From Thiocapsa sp. UBA6158 (lineage in GTDB: Bacteria; Pseudomonadota; Gammaproteobacteria; Chromatiales; Chromatiaceae): a stretch of 28,937 nucleotides of DNA. Each line of letters starts with the position of its first letter. Position 1 is the stretch's first letter. Below are positions 22,547 through 28,937 of the stretch, one piece after another. The translations under genes were made by a program, and so were the position numbers. Below the pieces are notes generated by a model, which was not told the origin of the DNA, did no database searches, and saw only the letters and a list, made by a program, of their open reading frames with translations. Location: positions 1 to 28,937 of the forward strand of contig NZ_DIUM01000134.1 of NCBI RefSeq assembly GCF_002423035.1, written 5' to 3'.

Positions 22547-25114
22547 GTGCGCCTCGTTTCACTGGCCTTCATACTCTGTGCCGTCGCCGCGACCGCGGGC
22601 GCCGACGACCGCCCGGCGGCCGAGACGAGCGGCGCCTCGGAGGCCGCCGCGAGCCCGAGTCCGGCCCCCGACCAAGCGGGCGAGTCCGACGCTGCAATCG
22701 GTGATCCGAGCGCGCCGACGTCGAGCGTCGCAACCGTCGCCGTCACCTTGCCGCCGCTGCAGCCTCTGATACCGGATGCCCAAGGCGGCATGCTGCAGGA
22801 GCTCGAGCGCCCGGATCGGCAGGGCGACTCCGCCGAGGTACTGCCGCTGCTCGTATCCCCCGACGATCCCGGGACCGAGGCTCCGGCCGTCGAATTCGCC
22901 CCGCGTGTACTCGAGCTGCCGGACGCCTGGGACCCGCGACTGCACGCCGATCTGCCCTGGGAATTCTGTGGACCCCGCTCCGGCGCTGCCGGGTTCACCG
23001 GCCCCACGGCCCCGACCGGTACCGCAGGCATCCCGGTGGAGATCGTCGCCGATCGCGTCGACTATGACCGCAACACCGAGGTCATCGAGCTGCACGGCGG
23101 GGTCGACGTCGTGCAGACCGATCAACGGCTGCTGGCCGATCGATCGACCTACGACCGTCGCAGCGGTCGGCTCGACGCCAGCGGAGATGTCTTCCTGGAG
23201 ACCCGCGGGCTGCGCATCCAAGGCGATCGAGCCGATTACAATGTTCTGACACGACAGGGCACAATCGACGCCGCGCGCTATCGTCTCTCCGGCAGCGCGA
23301 ATCTGCTCGGCACCGCCGAGGAGGCCGAGATCCTCTCCGAGCAGCAAAGCCGCTATCGAAACATCACCTACACCACCTGCCCGCCCGGCAACGCGGACTG
23401 GTCGATCAAAGCGCGCGATCTCAAGCTCGATCAGGAAAGCGGGATGGGCTCTGCCCGTCACGCCCGGATCCGCATCGGCAAGATCCCGGTGCTCTACACA
23501 CCCTACATCTTCTTCCCGATCGACGATCGGCGCCGCAGCGGATTTCTGATCCCGAGCTTCGGCTCGTCCAACACGACCGGCACCGACATCAGCATCCCCT
23601 ACTACTGGAACATCGCCCCGAACATCGACGCGACCATCACCCCGCGCATCATGAGCACCCGCGGTTTGATGATGGGTACGCAGCTGCGCTACCTCGATCG
23701 CTTTCAGCAGGTGGAGATCAACGCCGAGGTCCTGCCCGAGGACCGCCGCGCCACCGAGCTCGGCACGCGCGGGGCGGTGCGCATCGAGCAAACCGGACGG
23801 CTCGGCCCGCGCTGGGCGAGCGCGATCGATTTCGCGTCGGTGTCGGATGATCAGTATCTGCAGGACTTCGGCAATCGCCTGGACGCCACGAGTCTGCGCA
23901 ACCTGGTCCAGCGCGGCGACGTCTCCTACGCCGGCAAGGGCTGGAGTGCACTCGCGCGCGTGCAGCAGTTTCAGACCATCGACGCCGCAATCGCGCCGGC
24001 CAACCGCCCTTACGGTCAGCTGCCGCATGTCGAGCTGGACCTTCAGCCCCGACGCTGGAACGACCTGATCGAGTACGACCTCGAGGGTCAGTACGACTTC
24101 TTCGACCATTCGGCGCGCGTCCACGGCAATCGACTGGTCGCGGTTCCCACCTTGCGCATGCCGATGCGTCGCAGCTTCGGACACATCATCCCGCGGGCGC
24201 GTCTCTACTACACGGGCTACGATTTGCTCGAGCAGGCCGAAGGTCTGCCGTCGCGCCAATCCTACGCGATCCCCAGCTTCGACCTCGACGGCACACTCGT
24301 CTTCGAGCGCGACACCGCCTGGTTCGGCACCCCGACGCTGCAGACCCTGGAGCCGCGGATCTACTATGTGCTGACCTCCTTCGAGGACCAATCCAACGCG
24401 CCCTTGTTCGACACCACCCCGCTGGATTTCACCTTCGCCAGCCTGTTTCGTCCGAACCGTTTCACGGGGTACGACCGGATCGGCGACGAAAACCGGCTCA
24501 CCCTGGGCCTGACCTCGCGCACCATCGCCAACCAAACCGGCCAGGAGCTGTTCCGGGCGAGTGTCGGTCAGATCTACTTCTTCGAGGACCGCCGCGTTCA
24601 GTTGACCGGCGATTCGGTGGAAGACGATGTCCAATCCTCGGTCGCGGGCGAGCTCGCGGCCCGGATCAGCGACGATTGGAGCGCGCGGGCAAGCCTGCAG
24701 TGGAATCCCAACGACACCGAGGCACCCTGGGAGAAACGGGTCCTGCAACTCAGATACGCGCCGACCGAAGGCAGCCGGCTGAACCTCGCCTACCGCTTCA
24801 ATTACGGCGATCAGCCGGACCTGCGCTACGAGGACACCGACGTCTCGCTGCAGGTGCCGATCGGCTCGCAGGTGAAGCTGGTCGGGCGCTGGCTCTACTC
24901 GATGCTCAACGAGGAGACCGTCGAGGCCTTCGCCGGCATCGAGTTCGGCCGCTGTTGCTGGCGTCTGCGGGTACTCGTCCAACATTTGCAAACCGGCAAC
25001 GACAGCGGCAACACCAGTGTGATGCTGCAGGTCGAGCTTGCCGGACTCGGCTCATTCGGCAACCAGATCGACACACTGCTGGAACGAGGCATCTATGGTT
25101 ATCACACGGACTAG
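22547..25114 (+). CDS. lptD: LPS-assembly outer-membrane protein LptD
   Basis: Inserts lipopolysaccharide into the outer leaflet together with LptE. The 855-aa precursor has a signal peptide (residues 1-19, ending AGA), an unusually long acidic Pro/Ala-rich stretch (about 20-135), a periplasmic beta-jellyroll (about 163-300), and a C-terminal beta-barrel. Cys141, Cys278 and the pair Cys803-Cys804 correspond to the conserved disulfide set of E. coli LptD (31, 173, 724, 725). GTG 22547 is the first start giving a signal peptide; no clear ribosome-binding site is seen. Its end overlaps surA by 20 bases. E. coli LptD is 784 aa; the N-terminal stretch accounts for the extra length. Confidence 0.95.
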   Translation: MRLVSLAFILCAVAATAGADDRPAAETSGASEAAASPSPAPDQAGESDAAIGDPSAPTSSVATVAVTLPPLQPLIPDAQGGMLQELERPDRQGDSAEVLPLLVSPDDPGTEAPAVEFAPRVLELPDAWDPRLHADLPWEFCGPRSGAAGFTGPTAPTGTAGIPVEIVADRVDYDRNTEVIELHGGVDVVQTDQRLLADRSTYDRRSGRLDASGDVFLETRGLRIQGDRADYNVLTRQGTIDAARYRLSGSANLLGTAEEAEILSEQQSRYRNITYTTCPPGNADWSIKARDLKLDQESGMGSARHARIRIGKIPVLYTPYIFFPIDDRRRSGFLIPSFGSSNTTGTDISIPYYWNIAPNIDATITPRIMSTRGLMMGTQLRYLDRFQQVEINAEVLPEDRRATELGTRGAVRIEQTGRLGPRWASAIDFASVSDDQYLQDFGNRLDATSLRNLVQRGDVSYAGKGWSALARVQQFQTIDAAIAPANRPYGQLPHVELDLQPRRWNDLIEYDLEGQYDFFDHSARVHGNRLVAVPTLRMPMRRSFGHIIPRARLYYTGYDLLEQAEGLPSRQSYAIPSFDLDGTLVFERDTAWFGTPTLQTLEPRIYYVLTSFEDQSNAPLFDTTPLDFTFASLFRPNRFTGYDRIGDENRLTLGLTSRTIANQTGQELFRASVGQIYFFEDRRVQLTGDSVEDDVQSSVAGELAARISDDWSARASLQWNPNDTEAPWEKRVLQLRYAPTEGSRLNLAYRFNYGDQPDLRYEDTDVSLQVPIGSQVKLVGRWLYSMLNEETVEAFAGIEFGRCCWRLRVLVQHLQTGNDSGNTSVMLQVELAGLGSFGNQIDTLLERGIYGYHTD

Positions 25115-26450
25115 ACGCGGACATCCTCGAGCGAGCGCCTATCGCCGCCGCGTCGCTGTCGGCTCACTCCTCGCCTGCTTGCTGATCGGGGCGGCGCCGG
25201 CGTCGAGCCAGGCGCCCATTCAAGAGCTGGACGCCATCGTCGCCGTGGTCAACGACGATGTCGTCGTGCGCAGCGAGCTCGACACCGAGATCGACCTGAT
25301 CCTGCCGCAGATGCAACAGGCGGGCACGGCTACGCCGCCGCGTCACCAGCTCGAAAAGCAGGTGCTCGACCGACTCATCCTCAAGCGCCTCCAAGCGCAG
25401 CGCGCTCGCGACCTGGGGATCCAGGTCGAGGAGGCGACCCTCAACGAGGCCCTGACCAATATCGCCCAGCGCAACGGGCTGAACCTGGAAGAGCTGCAGG
25501 CCACGCTCGAAGCCGGGGGGATTCGCTTCGCCGACTTCCGCGAAGACACCCGCTCCCAGATCGTCACCACCCGCCTCCAAAATCAGGAGGTGGTCAACAA
25601 GATCCAGGTCACCGATCAGGAGATCGACCGCTTTCTGGAACGCGAGTCGAGCCGTCTCGTCGAGCGCGAGCAGGTCCGGCTGCAACACATCCTGATCGCC
25701 CTGCCGGAGAACCCGACCACGGCCCAGGTCCAAGCCGCCGAGGCCAAAGCCGCCCGCCTGGTCGCGCGCCTGCGCGGCGGCGAGGATTTCGCCAAGGTCG
25801 CCGCCGCCGAGTCCGACGGGCGCAACGCACTGCAGGGCGGCGATCTGGGCTGGTTCGAGATGGGCGCAGTGCCGAGCCTGGTGAGCGAGCTCGCCTTCAC
25901 CATGGCCGAGGGCGAGATCAGCGATCCACTGAGCAGCTCCAGCGGCTATCACATCATCAGGCTCACCGAAATCAAGGCCGCCACGCCGGCCGATGTCGTG
26001 CAGACCAACGCCCGCCACATCCTGATCCGCACCAACGAGCTGGTCTCCGACGACGACGCGAAACGACGTCTGGAGCAGCTGCGCATGCGCATCGTCGGCG
26101 GCGAAGACTTCGCAAGCCTTGCCCGCGCCAATTCGGACGACACCGGCTCCGCCCTGAAGGGCGGCGACCTCGGCTGGGTCAATCCGGGCGACACTGTCCC
26201 GGACTTCGAGGAGGCCATGAACGCCCAGCCTCCGAACGGCGTAAGCGAGCCGTTCCAGAGCCCATTCGGCTGGCACATCGTCCAGGTGATCGAGCGTCGC
26301 AACCAGGACAAGGAGGGCGAGTTCATGCGGCTCAAGGCCCGCGAGGCGTTGCAGCGTCGCAAGGCCGAGGAGGCCACCGAGGAGTGGCTGCGTCAGCTGC
26401 GCGACGAGGCCTATGTGGAGATCCGACTCGACGAGGACGCACAGCTGTGA
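25095..26450 (+). CDS. surA: Periplasmic chaperone/peptidyl-prolyl isomerase SurA
   Basis: Chaperone for outer-membrane proteins, including LptD, on their way to the Bam complex. The 451-aa precursor has a signal sequence (about 1-39, with basic RRRVAV then LLACLLIGAAPASSQA), the N-terminal chaperone core (about 42-170), and two parvulin domains (about 190-293 and 302-402), each with the QHIL/RHIL strand and the GGDLGW motif. The C-terminal helix completes the core. ATG 25095 is chosen over ATG 25038 because it gives a proper signal peptide; GAACGAGGC precedes it. It overlaps lptD by 20 bases and pdxA by four. Confidence 0.95.
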   Translation: MVITRTRRGHPRASAYRRRVAVGSLLACLLIGAAPASSQAPIQELDAIVAVVNDDVVVRSELDTEIDLILPQMQQAGTATPPRHQLEKQVLDRLILKRLQAQRARDLGIQVEEATLNEALTNIAQRNGLNLEELQATLEAGGIRFADFREDTRSQIVTTRLQNQEVVNKIQVTDQEIDRFLERESSRLVEREQVRLQHILIALPENPTTAQVQAAEAKAARLVARLRGGEDFAKVAAAESDGRNALQGGDLGWFEMGAVPSLVSELAFTMAEGEISDPLSSSSGYHIIRLTEIKAATPADVVQTNARHILIRTNELVSDDDAKRRLEQLRMRIVGGEDFASLARANSDDTGSALKGGDLGWVNPGDTVPDFEEAMNAQPPNGVSEPFQSPFGWHIVQVIERRNQDKEGEFMRLKAREALQRRKAEEATEEWLRQLRDEAYVEIRLDEDAQL

Positions 26451-27418
26451 TCGCGGTCACGCCCGGCGAGCCCGCCGGGATCGGACCGGATCTGGTCGTG
26501 CGACTCGCGCAGGAGCCGTCGGACACGCCGATGGTCGCGGTCGCGGACCCCGACCTCCTGGCCGAGCGGGCGCAACGGCTCGGGCTCCCGCTGCACATCG
26601 AGCGCGTCGAACCCGGCGATGCGGTCCCTCGGGCACAGCCCGGACACCTCGCCGTACTCCCGGTCGCCTTGCGTCAAACGGTCACCCCGGGCCGCCTGGA
26701 CACCGCCAATGCGCCTTACGTCCTCGACACGCTGCGCATCGCCTGCGACGCCTGCCTGGCAGGCACCTTCAAGGCACTGGTCACGGGTCCGGTGCACAAA
26801 GGCGTCATCAACGACGCCGGGCTGGCCTTCACCGGTCACACCGAGTTTTTCGCCGAGCGCTGCGGTGCCGAGCCGGTCATGATGCTCGCCACGCCCGGTC
26901 TGCGTGTGGCCTTGGTCACGACACACCTGGCGCTGCGCGATGTGAGTGCCGCCATCACCCGCGAGCACCTCACCGAGGTCATTCGGATCCTCCACCGAGA
27001 TCTGACGAGCCGATTCGGGATCCCCGAGCCGCGCATCCTGGTCTGCGGGCTGAATCCGCATGCGGGCGAAGGCGGTCACCTGGGACGCGAGGAGATCGAG
27101 GTGATCGAGCCCGTCCTCAACGAGCTGCGGGAGCTGGGATGGCATCTGATCGGACCCTTGCCGGCCGACACCGCCTTCGTCCCCGACAAGCTCGCCGACG
27201 CCGACGCCGTCTTGGCGATGTACCACGATCAGGGACTGCCGGTGCTCAAGCACCTGGGATTCGGTCAGGCGGTCAACATCACGCTCGGCCTGCCGATCAT
27301 CCGCACCTCGGTCGATCACGGCACCGCACTGGATCTGGCCGGGACGGATCGGGCGGATCTCGGGAGTCTGAAGGCGGCAGTCAGCATGGCCCGATTTTTG
27401 ACTGGGGCCTCTTTCTAA
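26447..27418 (+). CDS. pdxA: 4-hydroxythreonine-4-phosphate dehydrogenase PdxA
   Basis: NAD-dependent, metal-requiring enzyme of the DXP-dependent pyridoxal phosphate pathway. The 323-aa product begins IAVTPGEPAGIGPDL. It contains TGPVHKGVINDAG and GHTEFFAE, and the three metal-binding histidines His160 (TTHLALRDV), His205 (NPHAGEGG) and His260 (MYHDQG). GTG 26447 overlaps the surA stop as GTGA and fits the family N-terminus, so it is preferred to the upstream ATG 26384. In many gammaproteobacteria rsmA(ksgA)-apaG-apaH follow; here the operon ends and a decayed region begins. Confidence 0.93.
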   Translation: MIAVTPGEPAGIGPDLVVRLAQEPSDTPMVAVADPDLLAERAQRLGLPLHIERVEPGDAVPRAQPGHLAVLPVALRQTVTPGRLDTANAPYVLDTLRIACDACLAGTFKALVTGPVHKGVINDAGLAFTGHTEFFAERCGAEPVMMLATPGLRVALVTTHLALRDVSAAITREHLTEVIRILHRDLTSRFGIPEPRILVCGLNPHAGEGGHLGREEIEVIEPVLNELRELGWHLIGPLPADTAFVPDKLADADAVLAMYHDQGLPVLKHLGFGQAVNITLGLPIIRTSVDHGTALDLAGTDRADLGSLKAAVSMARFLTGASF

Positions 27419-27526
27419 TCAGGAGCGTCGTTGATCGTTGCGACCCGTCGACGCCCTCGGGCGACCCACTCAGGGTGATGGAACCACCTCGGAAAGCAAC
27501 CGGCGAAGCTCTTTCCTCACCACCTC

Positions 27527-27698
27527 TTAGCACTCGCACACCCGCGCTTCCAGGTCGGGCCAATCCAGCACGCTGCAGGTCACCAGCTCCAGGTGGGGCA
27601 GCAGCTTGCGATACTCGGGCTCGGAAAGGGTGGCGAGCAGACGGTTTTAGCGCGGGCTCGGAGCGGCGATGGGGATGAGAGCTTTCCGGCGACTTCAT
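27527..27698 (-). pseudogene. Crp/Fnr-type regulator, N-terminal fragment with frameshift
   Basis: On the - strand a frame from ATG 27698 reads MKSPESSHPHRRSEPAL. After a run of four A (27645-27648) the neighbouring frame continues NRLLATLSEPEYRKLLPHLELV. That is the characteristic start of the cyclic-nucleotide-binding domain of Crp/Fnr-family regulators. Removing one A from the run joins the two parts. After LELV the similarity stops and the frame ends at TAA 27527-27529 after 17 more residues, so the rest of the domain and the helix-turn-helix are missing. The remainder of 27419-27916 shows no other gene. Confidence 0.6.
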
Positions 27699-27916
27699 GA
27701 TGGATCATTGAAAAGCGATAACACGGCATGCTTGGTATCGCCTCCCTACGTGCGATCCCGAACAGAGCGCTTCCGACGCCTCCGCTACACTTATCGATCA
27801 GGTTGAGAGCAGATTGGCCGGGTTTGAGCATGGCCGCGGCGCCTGAACGAAAGACCGTCCAACGACCCTGCCGCAAGCCTGCAGACGCTGTATTCATTGC
27901 CCCGGCGGAGACCAGC

Positions 27917-28918
27917 ATGACCACGACCAACGCCGAGGATAGTCGTGCGGGATCTCCTGATCATCTCCGATCAGGATCTGGTGCAGGACCCGCCCTTCTC
28001 CAGGATGGATCTCATCAGTTGTCGCAACCTGCTGATCGATCTCAACGGCGATCTGCAAGCGCGCCTGATCAGGCTCTTTCACTACGCCCTGAATCCGGAC
28101 GGCGTGCTCTTTCCGGACAACTCAGAGACCATCGGCAAGGTCCCGGCCCTATTCGCACCGCTCAACCGCAAATGGTAGCTCTACAGCCGTCCGGAGCGAC
28201 CGCACCGGCTACCGGCGATGCGAACCCGGAGCAGAGCGCACGCATCGCCGAGCTGGAGCTCGCGCTGCGCGCAAAGGATGACTATCTGCAATCCACGCGC
28301 GAAGAGATGGAGACCTCCAACGAGGAGCTGGCCACCGTCAACGCCGAGCTCCAGACCAAGGTCGCCGATCTCTCGCGTGCCAACAACGACATGAACAACC
28401 TGCTCGCCGGCACCGGCGTGGCGACCCTGTTCGTGGACCACCAACTGCACATCACACGCTTCACGCCGACGGCGACCCGCCTGATCAAGCTGATCGCGGC
28501 CGACATCGGTCGACCGGTCGGCGACATCGTCTCCAACTTTGCCGACGATACCGATCTCACGGAGGAGGTGCAGGCCGTGCTGGGCGACCTGCTGCCCCGC
28601 GAGCACGAGGTGCAGACCCGACAGGGGACCTGGTACCTGATGCGTATCGGACCCGATCGCACCCTGGAGAACGTCATCGAGGGCGCCGTCATCACCTTCG
28701 TCGACATCTCCGAGCGCAAGCGCAGCGAGGACGCGGTCCGCGCGACCCGTGCCTTCGCCGAGGCGATCCTGGATGCGATCCGCGAGCCCCTGGTCGTACT
28801 GGATGCGGACCTGCGGGTGGTCTCGGCCAACCGTGCCTTCTACCGCCACTTCCGCCTGACCGAAGCGGGCACCCGAGACCAGCGTTTCATCTTCTCCGAG
28901 GATCAGGACATCCTCTAG
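27917..28918 (+). pseudogene. Deleted CheB/CheR-PAS chemotaxis-type gene
   Basis: Remnant of a large CheB-CheR-PAS fusion protein. A good start remains (GGAGACCAGC then ATG 27917, reading MTTTNAEDS), but the CheB domain and most of CheR are absent. From 27945 another frame encodes the CheR C-terminal part (RDLLIISDQDLV, DPPFSRMDLISCRNLLIDLNG, FHYALNPDG), ending at TAG 28176-28178, where relatives usually have Lys in KWKLY. The frame then shifts back, giving RIAELELALRAKDDYL, a shortened coiled-coil of NEEL repeats, a PAS domain (NNLLAGTGVATLFVDHQ to FVDISERKRSE), and the start of a second PAS domain, cut short at TAG 28916-28918. It is not functional as one protein; the PAS part could still be translated. 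Confidence 0.8.
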
Positions 28919-28937
28919 GAGCCTGTCCGACTTGTGT

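Noticed and set aside
22559..24991. 810-aa open frame on the - strand opposite lptD
   Set aside because: Shadow frame of the strongly supported lptD gene; no domains, signal or ribosome-binding site.
27728..27916. Extended N-terminus of the PAS frame from ATG 27728
   Set aside because: The stretch has no recognisable domain, and ATG 27917 with its ribosome-binding site fits the N-terminus of CheB/CheR-type proteins.

Overview
The window reads as ordinary chromosome of a high-GC gammaproteobacterium. The gammaproteobacterial markers are the petABC-sspA-sspB cluster, a DegS/AlgW-type protease beside a Nif3 gene, lptD-surA-pdxA, and a DUF3301 gene. Protein style, a cytochrome bc1 operon and a TauE/SafE exporter suggest a purple sulfur bacterium (Chromatiaceae, perhaps near Thiocapsa). 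That placement is inference; nothing here identifies the species.

Layout. (1) 1-6494, + strand: a methylcitrate-cycle operon, prpB-prpC-acnD-prpF, using the AcnD/PrpF pair in place of PrpD. It ends in a strong intrinsic terminator, and its spacers carry an 85-bp inverted-repeat element and two arrays of a 7-bp repeat. (2) 6565-10354: a TauE/SafE exporter, two unrecognised membrane genes on the - strand, an unrecognised soluble 330-aa protein and a YqiA-like esterase. (3) 10370-14861: a TraB-family membrane protein, two lipoproteins, an AI-2E/PerM-family permease, a Gdx/SugE-type SMR transporter and a DUF3301 protein. A second copy of the 85-bp element lies between the permease and the SMR gene. 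(4) 15040-19923, all - strand, transcribed from high to low coordinates: nif3, petA-petB-petC (cytochrome bc1), then sspA-sspB. (5) 20112-21313, +: a DegS/AlgW-like protease preceded by a 20-codon ORF that overlaps its start. (6) 21361-22398, -: an AmgK-type sugar kinase, divergent from (7) 22547-27418, +: lptD-surA-pdxA, with overlapping or nearly overlapping genes. (8) 27419-28937: a decayed region with a Crp/Fnr N-terminal fragment and a heavily deleted CheB/CheR-PAS gene.

The genes serve propionyl-CoA oxidation, respiratory or photosynthetic electron transfer through bc1, envelope assembly and quality control (LptD, SurA, DegS, AmgK), and ClpXP adaptor/regulator functions (SspA/SspB). I found no CRISPR array, phage, toxin-antitoxin, retron or other defence system, and no rRNA or tRNA gene. 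The least explained items are the matched pair of 85-bp elements, the heptamer arrays in the prp operon, the leader ORF coupled to the DegS start, the structured 3' region after prpF, and the unrecognised genes between 7399 and 9701.
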